Made by a program: the position numbers and the translations under genes. A stretch of 64,000 nt of DNA from Eriocheir sinensis (lineage: Eukaryota; Arthropoda; Malacostraca; Decapoda; Varunidae), in the NCBI RefSeq assembly GCF_024679095.1, contig NC_066513.1:4390026-4454025 (forward strand), written 5' to 3'. The notes beneath the pieces are model-generated. The model did not search any database. It saw nothing but the letters and a program-made list of their open reading frames with translations, and had not been told where the DNA came from. This document shows positions 55,548 through 64,000 of the stretch, one piece after another (positions within the stretch are counted from its first letter, which is position 1; each line of letters begins with the position of its first letter).

Positions 55548-56262
55548 TTTCATCCTCTGAGCGACGTTGTTTCCTGCATTGCATCATCACCACCACCACC
55601 ACTACAGCCACCACAGCCACCACTGCAACCACTACACCTGTCATTGTTGATTTTACTCCGGGAGTGGGTGAGGTCGCCGTGCAGGTGGGTTTGGTTTGTG
55701 GCGAAGGCACTGATTGGGCATGTTCTTGACAAGGACAGCTAGATGGTGGTTTCGTGGCCCTCCATCCTGAGGGACCGTAACCCACCACTGCTAGACTCCG
55801 TGGATTGCCAACAGTGATCCGTGTGACACACTCCGTCCCACTATCACCAATAATTACAGCGAACTTAATTTTGTCACTGTACCGATGCACACTTACAAAC
55901 AATGCCCACCAGCTGGTAGTGTTGACGGCAGTAAACAGGCTGTCCCTGGAGAACCATGCGGCCACCCTCTCCTGCCCTGACACATTGCTTGTGTCAACGT
56001 GCATACCTATGCCCCTAAAGCCTTCCTCAGGCCACAGGTACACGGTCCTTGATAAATAGCTTCCATGTTCCGAGAACTGCACTTTTGTTTCGTTGGCTGT
56101 GATCTGAACGTCCCCTTTTCCCAGCACTGTGTCAGCGTCGGTGCAGCTCGGGGTATGCGAGGCGTCCACATCCTTTGCCTGGCTCAGGAATACCACCAGC
56201 AGCAGGAGGAAGGGGAAGACATTCCCCCGGGGCAGGCGGGGCAGTAACAGTACCTTCTTCAT
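55548..56262 (-). CDS. Putative type I membrane protein, first coding exon
   Basis: The start is the ATG at 56262 (MKKVLLLPRLPRG), with ACC before ATG, a good Kozak match, rather than an upstream ATG at 56397. A signal peptide follows (FPFLLLLVVFLSQA, cleavage near AKDVDA-S). The ectodomain is about 160 residues, with N-glycosylation sites ANETK, SNVSG and VNTTS and Cys at SCTD, TECV, SCPC and TCTA. A transmembrane helix comes next (TGVVVAVVAVVAVVVVVVMM), then a basic stop-transfer CRKQRR and SEDE. The frame then meets GTAAGT (55547-55542), a perfect splice donor, so the following Cys-Val and Arg-Glu repeats are intronic microsatellite. The ectodomain family is not recognised. The only TE-free gene candidate here. 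Confidence 0.65.
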
Positions 56263-56407
56263 GGTCTTAGACGGGTGTTTTGGAAGGGCAGGGAATGAGG
56301 GAGCGCCTACCAGCGTGTGTGTGTTGACGTGAGACGCGCTAAGAAGGAAAGGTGGAAGGGAGATAAGCATAGTGTGTCGGATGTGCTCGCGATCCATTGA
56401 AGCTTCT

Positions 56408-56450
56408 GGGAATCGAGATTTACATCTATCTCTCTGTAATCTCGATTCCC
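56408..56450. other. 13-bp stem hairpin between gene and B3
   Basis: GGGAATCGAGATT (56408-56420) and AATCTCGATTCCC (56438-56450) form a perfect stem with a 17-nt loop. A second perfect inverted repeat, TCGCGATCCATTG (56387-56399) and CAATGGATCGCGA (56506-56518), encloses it. It lies at the 5' junction of B3. Confidence 0.85.
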
Positions 56451-57490
56451 TTTTGATAATTACCTTAAATTATTAAAAATAATAGGTATTGACGATCAAG
56501 TACACCAATGGATCGCGAATTGGTTGAGCAACTGACAACAAAGAGTAGTGATCGACGGATTTAACTCAGAGTGGGCGCCGGTCACTAGTGGCGTCCCTCA
56601 GGGCTCGGTTGTTGGCCCAGTGCTCTTCATTATTTATATGAATGATGTGGCTGCTGGACTCACTAATCGCATTAGTAAATTTGCAGACGACACAAAGATT
56701 GGTAACTCGGTTCTCACTGACGAAGATAGGCAAGGCCTCCAAGAGGATTTGCACAAAATTTCAGCTTGGTCTGATAGATGGGAGATGCCCTTTAACGTTG
56801 ACAAGTGCCAGGTCCTTCAAGTTGGAACAAGAAATAAGAAGTTCGATCACAAAATGCGCGGCGTCAAACTCAAAAGCGTTCAATGCGTCAAGGACCTGGG
56901 TGTCAAAATCGCGTCAAACCTCAAATTCTCACAGCAATGCATCGATACAGCAAATAAAGGGAACAGAATGTTGGGCTTCGTTAAACGAAACTTTTTATTA
57001 CAGTAGTTTAGTCATACCCCACTCGGAATATACGGTACAGTTTTAGTTTCCCCACCATGCAAAGGGCATTGCTAAATTAGAAGGTGTTCAACGTCGAGGA
57101 ACAGAAATGATCCCTTCCTTGCTCAACAAATCCTACGAAGAAAGGCTTTCCACCCTTAACATGTTCTCTCTTGAGAAACGTCGCCTTCGAGGAAAACTGA
57201 TCGAATGCCTTAAAATACTTAATGGATTCACGAATGTGGACAAATCAGAATTGTTTATGATCGATGACACTTTGCGAACGAGGAACAATGGCATAAAACT
57301 TATATGTAGACAAGTAAATTTAGACTGCACTATTTTTTTCTTCACCAATGGAATAAGCTCCCACCATCAGTGGTCCAGTGTAACACGATTGACTCCTATA
57401 AAAACAGGGTCGACCGTCACTTCCTTCAACTTAATATCAACTATAGTTGAAATGCAAAGTGTTGGAGCCATCTGGTTAAGAAAAGAAGGA
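56451..57490 (+). pseudogene. CR1-like non-LTR fragment B3 (RT)
   Basis: The longest + strand B copy. RT motifs: [86 protein letters not shown] and KSYEERLSTLNMFSLEKRR. An in-frame TGA near 56537 and a deletion near 57000 (LLQ then stop) break the frame, and the 3' end lacks the usual tail. Not bounded by TC arrays. Confidence 0.88.
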
Positions 57491-58705
57491 AGCCAAGAAA
57501 CCAAGTAGAAAAAGAAGCTATTCCTTATCATGAAAAAGAAGAATGAACAAGAAGAAGAAGAAGAAGCAGTTTTTCCCTTACCATGAACATCCAGGACTTG
57601 GTGAAGGTCAAGTGATTGTTATGTCAGGCTCCTGCCCTCCCCTATCCTCCTCCCCCCTTCCCCCCCATTCGGGCACCACCTTTGAGAGAGAGTCAGAGTT
57701 GATCCTCTTTGTTGCCAGGTTGTATTTTGAACCCTCCTGCAGCACACCCTGATTATTATTATTATTATTATTATTTATTATTTTGTTTTTTGCAGCTCAA
57801 GAGCAAAAACAACTAAAAAATAGCCTGCTAGACGCTGCTCCCAACAAACGTAGAAAGAGCAAGGTGCCAAGAGGGAGGTCAGCTTTGTGTGGTGAGGTGT
57901 CTTGGTGCTCTCCTCCTGAAATAGTTTAAGTCGTAGGCAGGAGGAAACACAGGCCAAGGAAGGCTGTTCCAGAGTTACCAGTGGAACGGATGAAAAAATG
58001 GAGATGCCGGTTGACTCTTGCATGGTCCAGTGTTCATGGCAGTGAGGAGGGATGCCTCTGATAGCCAATATTTGCAGCCGTCAGTTTGTAGTTTTATAAG
58101 CCTTCAGTACACTAGTAAGCTACACATTATTTTTGGACTTACAGGTGTGTATTTCAAGCTGGGAATTGCCTGTGTGCCCTGTGCCCATACATAATCCACT
58201 TTTATCAAGATCTGTTATTTTTCCTGCGTGAGGTTGATAGTTTTTCCACCTACCTCAAGTTACCTCAGTTTTCTTCCACTTTCCTCTACTCCTTTTTATA
58301 TTTTCTCCTATACCGAAAAATAGCTTAATATTTCCTCTTTCTCCTCCTGCCTTCCTTATCTTCCTCCTCCTTTTCATTTCTGTGTTACTTTCATTTTATC
58401 AAAGTATGTGTGTTTGAAGCTGACCCCTGACTATGCACCCTTATTCCAGGCCTGTCAGAGCCACATCCTGCCATCAACATGAAGCAGAGAGCCACACCAC
58501 CACACACACACACATCTCCTTCAGGCCACACCTCCTCTCCACATCTCCCCTGGACACTCCATCCCTCCATGTGTCCCAGCCAGAGGAAGAAGAAGAAGAG
58601 GAGGAGGAGGAGGAGGAGGATGGAAGGGTTAGATGCAGACCCCCTAGTAAGTAAGTGTCATGTGTTGTAAGTGTTGCTATGTGTTGTTATTGTGTTCCTG
58701 AGCCT

Positions 58706-58708
<3 letters not shown>
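57491..58708. other. No gene recognised; possible unassigned repeat 57780-58070
   Basis: Holds (AAG)n near 57550, (ATT)n near 57750 and a purine run (58586-58620). The minus strand at 57778-58068 is open for 96 codons (WTMQESTGISIFSSVPLV), which looks like an interspersed-repeat remnant, but no family could be named. Confidence 0.5.

Positions 58709-58774
<66 letters not shown>
58709..58774. repeat. (GA)n at the 3' end of B4
   Basis: A pure GA array, (TC)n on the strand of B4, directly following its 3' tail. Confidence 0.95.
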
Positions 58775-58778
<4 letters not shown>

Positions 58779-60641
58779 CATAGAAAATCAGACCACACAG
58801 ACCCCATGGTCCAGACTAGGTGGTCTGTCCTTAAACCTAAGTGATTTTGCATTAATCAGATGGCTCCAAAACGTTGCTTTTCTACTCTAGTTAATATTAA
58901 GTTCAAGAAAGTGACGGTCGAGCTTGTTTTTAAAGGAGTCAATGGTGTTATACTGGACCACTTAAATTGGGAGCTTATTCCATTCTCGCACTACAACGTT
59001 GGTGAAGAAAAATTTGGTGTAGTCTGAATTTACTTGTCTACATTTGAGTTTTGTGCCATTGTTCCTCGTTCGCAAAGTGTCATCGATCATAAACAATTTT
59101 GTTCTGTCTACATTCGTGAAACCATTAAGTATTTTAAAACATTCGATCAGTTTTCCTCGGAGGCGACGTTTCTCAAGAGAGAACATGTTAAGGGTGGAAA
59201 GCCTTTCTTCGTAGGATTTGTTGCGCAAGGAAGGGATCATTTTTGTTGCTCGACGCTGAACACCTAGTTTAGCAATGTCCTTTGCATGGTGAGGACACCA
59301 AAACTGTACCGCATATTCCTAGTGGGGTCTTACTAAACTATTGTAGAGCGGAAGTATTACATCTTTATTCTTGAATAAAAAGTTTCTTTTAATGAAGCCC
59401 AACATTCTGTTCGATTTATTTGCTGCATCGATGCATTGATGTGAGAACTTGAGGTTTGACGCGATTTTAATCCCCAGGTCCTTAACGCATTGAACGCTTG
59501 TGAGTTTAACGCTGCGTATTTCGTAATCGAACTTCTTATTTTTTGTTCCAACTTGAAGGACCTGGCACTTGTCTACGTTAAAGGGCATCTCCCATTTATC
59601 CGACCAAGCTGAAAATTTGTGCAAATCCTCTTGGAGGCTTTGCCTGTCTTCGTCAGTGAGAACCGAGTTACCAATCTTTGTGTCGTCTGCAAATTTACTA
59701 ATGCGATTATTGAGTCCAACATCCACGTCGTTGATGTAAATAATGAAGAGCACTGGGCCAAGAACCGAGCCCTGAGGGACGCCACTAGTGACCGGCGCCC
59801 ACTCTGAGTTAAATCCGTCAATCACAACTCTTTGTTGTCTGTTGCTCAACCAATTCGTGATCCATTGGTTTACTTGACCGTCAATGCCTATTTGCTTTAA
59901 TTTATAAAGTAATTTATGATGTGGGACTTTATCAAACGCTTTCTGGAAATCAAGATAGACTACGTCCACTGATTTGGTTACGTCATAAACTGAGAAGAGA
60001 TCGTTATAAAAGGTCAGTAGGTTTGACAGGCAGGATCTTTTGTTACGGAAGCCATGTTGTGAATCCCCAATTAATGAGTGGCTTTCGAGGTAACTCACAA
60101 TTTTGTCTCTAATTATGCTCTCGAGTAGCTTACCTACAATTGAAGTTAGACTAATGGGTCGGTAGTTACCTGGTATTTTTTTGTCTCCTTTCTTAAAAAT
60201 CGGTGTCACGTTAGCCTTTTTCCAATCCGAAGGGACGATGCCTTGTCGCAAGGACATATTGAATACGGTAGTGAGGGAGGAGAGTATTTCGCTCTTTGTT
60301 TCTTTAAGCAGTATAGGATATACTTTGTCGGGTCCGGGACTTTTATTTGTTTTAAGTGATTGGAGAGCTTTAAGGACTTCATCGGTTGTTATTTCAAAAT
60401 TAGGCAATGCATGCTCGAGATTTACAGTAGTACTGGTGTTGGTGGTAGCGAGAGGAAGACTGTTAGTATTAAACACCGAGGAAAAGTAATTGTTTAAGAG
60501 GTTTGCAATGTGTTGGCTGTCAGTCACTAGTGCACCGTCGCTATTTGTTAAAGGTCCAATACCACTTTTGATCGCCTTTCTGTTGTTTATGTAACTGAAG
60601 AAAGATTTCGGATTATTTTTACAGTTGGCTGCAATATTTTC

Positions 60642-60644
<3 letters not shown>
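58775..60644 (-). pseudogene. CR1-like non-LTR fragment B4, bounded by (TC)n
   Basis: The most complete B copy. It begins in the EN-RT linker (ENIAANCKNNPKSFFSYINN) and carries the whole RT: SLKTNKSPGPDKVYPILLKE, PIFKKGDKKIPGNYRPISLT, QHGFRNKRSCLSNLL, VVYLDFQKAFDKVPHHKLLY, TSGVPQGSVLGPVLFIIYIN and SKFADDTKIGNS. The frame is open for 402 codons (60527-59319) with all catalytic Asp kept, then TAG, a 1-bp shift near 59262 and another stop near 58962. The 3' UTR ends at 58775 with the usual CTATGTAAAT. Both ends run directly into GA arrays. CR1/L2-like. Confidence 0.9.

Positions 60645-60711
<67 letters not shown>
60645..60711. repeat. (GA)n between B4 and B5
   Basis: A 67-bp pure GA array that is at once the 5' boundary of B4 and the 3' boundary of B5. 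Confidence 0.95.
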
Positions 60712-60715
<4 letters not shown>

Positions 60716-61556
60716 CTTTGATTTAACATAGAAAATCAGACCACACAGACCCCATGGTCCAGACTAGGTGGTCTGTCTTTAAACCTAAGTGTTTCTACAT
60801 TAACCAGATGGTTCCAAAACGTTACATTTCAACTCTAGTTAATATTAAGTTGAAGGAAGTGAAAGTCGAGCTTGTTTTTGAAGGAGTCAATCGCGTTACA
60901 CTGGACCACTGACGGTGGGAGCTTATTCCATTCTCGCACTACAACGTTGGTGAAGAAAAATTTGGTGCAGTCTGAGTTTACTTGTCTACATTTGAGTTTT
61001 ATGTCATTGTTCCTCGTACGCAAAGTGTCATCGATCATAAACAATGTTGATCTGTCTACATTCGTGAAACCATTAAGTATTCTAAAACATTCGATAACTT
61101 TTCCTCGGAGGCGACGTTTCTCAAGAGAGAACATGTTAAGGGTGGAAAGCCTTTCTTCGTAAGATTTGTTGCGCAAGGAAGGGATCATTTTTGTTGCCCG
61201 ACGCTGAACACCTTCTAATTTAGCAATGTCCTTTGCATGGTGGAGAGACCAAAACTGTACCGCATATTCCAAGTGGGGTCTGACTAAACTATTGTAGAGT
61301 GGAAGTATTACATCTTTATTCTTGAATAAAAAGTTTCTTTTAATGAAGCCCAACATTCTGTTCGCTTTATTTGTTGCATTGATGCATTGCTGTGAGAATT
61401 TGAGGTTTGACGCGATTTTGACCCGCAAGTCCTTAACGCAATGAACGCTTCTGAGTTTAACGCCGCGCATTTCGTAATCGAACTTCTTATTCCTTGTTCC
61501 AACTTGAAGGACCTGGCACTTGTCTACGTTAAAGGGCATCTCCCATCTATCCGACC

Positions 61557-61558
<2 letters not shown>
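60712..61558 (-). pseudogene. CR1-like non-LTR fragment B5, bounded by (TC)n
   Basis: A 5'-truncated copy with an open frame of 234 codons from [20 protein letters not shown] to QLNIN. It has the same RT C-terminal landmarks as B2 (NRMLGFIKRNFLFKNKDVIL, NVVVREWNKLPPSVVQCN). The 3' UTR ends in TAAATCAAAGTAAAT just before GA at 60711, a slight tail variant. The 5' edge at 61558 passes into (GA)n at 61559-61590. Confidence 0.9.
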
Positions 61559-61859
<301 letters not shown>

Positions 61860-64000
61860 TAGTAGGAGTAGGTAGGAAGACACCTACCGAACGGGCGTGA
61901 GCTACTACCGGTGAGGATATATGGGAAGCGAGGAGGGTGCTGAAGCCCTTCAAAGACCTTCCCATGTCCTCACTAACCGTTTCCCTTTTGTTTTATCAAC
62001 CCCAGAGAGAAGTTCAGCATGCTCTCTAAACCCAGTTCCTCTCTCTTTCTACACCACACTACATTCACACAACACACACACCTTTTCCCAAAATTCAACA
62101 TTCAAAATGGCGAAAAACAACACTGCCTCGTAGTCCCCGCCTGGGGGGGAGGGGGGGCCATAAATTCCCCCAAGGAGGACTCCCCTTCTGGCTGCCGACT
62201 TGAGAGGTGTCCTGATAACTCCTCGAACCTCCTCCTTATCAATTTCTGCAACATTCGTGGTCTTCGTTCTAATTTTCATTCTGTGGAACACCATCTCTCC
62301 TCCTCTAAACCTCATCTTCTCTTCCTCACCGAAACACAGGTTTCTGAGGCTACTGACAGCAACCTCTACTCTGTTTCCTCCTACTATCTCTATCCTAAAT
62401 TTCAATCCAAAGCTGGATGTTACGCCTACGTGCGCAACGACATCATTTGCTCTCGTGCCCACGACCTTGACTCTTCTGAATTTTCCACCATCTGGCTAAG
62501 ACTTCGTTGTCATTCTATTACTAAATACATCTGTGCTGTTTATCTCTCACCTAACTCTACTAACTATGTAAAATTCTTTGACTATTTGAATTCTAAAGTG
62601 GAGCACATCTTGTCTCACTCTCCCTTTGCTGAAATCTCCATCTTGGGAGATTTCAACGTTCACCACCAGCTTTGGCTTTCATCCTCTTTCACTGACCAGC
62701 CTGGTGAGCCAGCCTACAACTTTGCTCTCCTCAACGACCTACACGTATTCCCGACCGTCTTGGACACAGGCCCAACATTCTAGACCTCTTCCTTACCCCT
62801 AATCCTTCTGCTTACTCTGTCAAAACTGTTCTCTCCGTTGGGCTCCTCCGATCATAACCTTATTTATGCTTCCTGTCCTATCGCTCCTGTATATCCTCTG
62901 GACCCACCGAAGAGGCGATGCTTCTGGCATTTTGCTTCAGCTCGGTGGGACGACCTGAGGATGTACTTTTCCTATTTCCCGTGGAATGATTACTGCTTCC
63001 ATGAGAGAGACCCTTTTGTGTGTGCCCAGCGCATCTCAGAGGTGATTGTCTCTGGAATGGAGGCATACATTCCACGTTCTTTCTCTACTCCTCATGCTAA
63101 AAAGCCTTGGTTTAATCATGCTTGTTCTCGTGCTATTAAAGATAGAGAGGCAGCTCACAAAAGGTTCCAGAGCCTTCGAACTCCCGCTAACTATGACCTT
63201 TACATTTCAGCCCGGAATCGTGCCAAATCTATTCTCCGACTTACCAAAACTTATTTTATCAATAGAAAATGTCAACACCTTGCTTCTTCTAATTCTTCCC
63301 GTGACTTCTGGCATCTAGCCAAAAATATCTCCTCCAATTTCACTTCTTCCTCTTTCCCTCCTCTCCTTAACCCTGACGGCAGCACTGCCGTCTCATCTGT
63401 CTCTAAGGCTGAACTCTTCGCTCAAACTTTCTGTAAGAACTCCACCTTGGACGATTCTGGGCATATTCCTCCTACTCATCCCCCTCTGAATCCTTTATGC
63501 CTGTTATTAAGATTCTTCCAAATGATGTTTTCTATGCCCTCTCTGGCCTCAACTCTCAGAAGGCTTATGGACCTGATGGAGTGCCTCCTATTGTTCTTAA
63601 AAACTGTGCTTCCGTGCTGACACCCTGCCTGGTCAAACTCTTTCGTCTCTGCCTATCAACATCTACCTTTCCTTCCTGCTGGAAGTATGCCTTTGTACAG
63701 CCTGTGCCTAAGAAGGGTGACCGTTCCAATCCCTCAAATTACCGCCCTGTAGCTTTACTTTCCTGTCTATCTAAAGCTTTTGAATCAATCCTTAACCAGA
63801 AGATTCAAAAGCACCTTTCCACTTCTAACCTTTTATCTGATCGCCAGTATGGGTTCCGCAAGGGGCGTCCTACTGGCGATCTTCTTGCTCTCTTAAATGA
63901 CTTGGTCATCCTCTCTTAGCCGTTTCGGTGAAACTTTCTCTGTTGCGCTAGACATATCGAAAGCCTTCGATAGAGTCTGGCACAAGTCTTTGCTTTCTAA
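61860..64000 (+). mobile_element. Non-LTR retrotransposon A2 (5' part, runs off window)
   Basis: The + strand counterpart of A1, starting with GGAGTAGGTAGGAAGACACC at about 61866. It has the same leader and ATG (62107). It runs to the right edge within the RT motif A region. Confidence 0.87.
62107..64000 (+). pseudogene. Endonuclease-RT of element A2, frameshifted
   Basis: The start ATG at 62107 follows TTCAAA; an early frame change lies near the G run at 62143-62157. The endonuclease has [45 protein letters not shown] and GSSDHNLIY. About 20 bp present in A1 is missing near 62738, shifting the frame. The RT region has [36 protein letters not shown] and, after a 2-bp deletion near 63902, [13 protein letters not shown]. 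The other RT motifs lie beyond the edge. Confidence 0.85.

Noticed and set aside
57778..58068. 96-codon minus-strand ORF as a host gene
   Set aside because: No signal, motif or splice context; it has the look of an interspersed-repeat remnant but could not be assigned.

Overview
The window reads as intergenic heterochromatin-like or repeat-rich DNA from an arthropod, most likely a decapod crustacean (inference). The grounds are the very high density of long dinucleotide and trinucleotide arrays, the many 5'-truncated non-LTR retrotransposons, the tRNA-derived SINEs, and the lack of any bacterial-type operon. Almost every long open frame is either a decaying transposable-element (TE) gene or an open frame inside a tandem repeat. 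Only one exon looks like an ordinary host gene: a secreted/type I membrane protein on the minus strand at 55548-56262, ending at a consensus splice donor.

Layout. 1-2692 (-) is non-LTR element A1, head-to-head with a decayed CR1-like fragment (B1, 2696-3611, +) that carries a patch of Gypsy LTR. 3912-4291 is a 95-bp tandem repeat. 4290-9310 (-) is a Gypsy-type LTR element with a TG...CA 3' LTR and dead pol. Its RNase H gene was split at a TA by a Tc1/mariner-type element (6117-8150) that carries a hAT/BED-finger N-terminus fused in frame to a Tc1 transposase. 9311-13555 (-) is an I-clade element (ORF1-EN-RT-RNaseH) with a tRNA-SINE inserted (10571-10943). It is followed by a + strand fragment of the same family, a second non-LTR element (14529-16710, -) and a CR1/L2-like fragment G1 (16798-17616, -). 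17.6-25.5 kb holds a SINE, tandem repeats (95, 70, 24 and 36 bp units) and the 5' half of a non-LTR element with a TAATG stop/start overlap (21480-23300, -). 25.8-29.1 kb is purine-rich DNA and microsatellites around CR1-like copy B2. 29603-30307 is a MITE with 8-bp target duplications, placed just upstream of the ATG of a broken Mutator-like transposase-domain gene. 32.8-43.0 kb holds two copies of another SINE and three copies of a restriction-like-endonuclease (RLE) type retrotransposon. 44.2-49.4 kb (-) is an RNaseH-bearing non-LTR element interrupted by an apparently gag-only retroelement with an intact 509-codon ORF. 50-55 kb is microsatellites, a 59-bp minisatellite of about 29 copies and small RT fragments. 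55.5-56.3 kb is the host exon. 56451-61558 holds three more copies of family B, and 61860-64000 (+) is a second copy of element A, mirroring the left edge.

The most interesting pattern is the link between truncated non-LTR copies and dinucleotide arrays. Three copies of family B are bounded on both sides by (TC)n on the element strand. One copy of family G is bounded on both sides by (AC)n, and a second has (AC)n at its 5' end. This suggests microsatellite-directed integration. The other main candidates are the intact gag-only element and the hAT-Tc1 chimera. No CRISPR array, rRNA or functional tRNA gene was seen.
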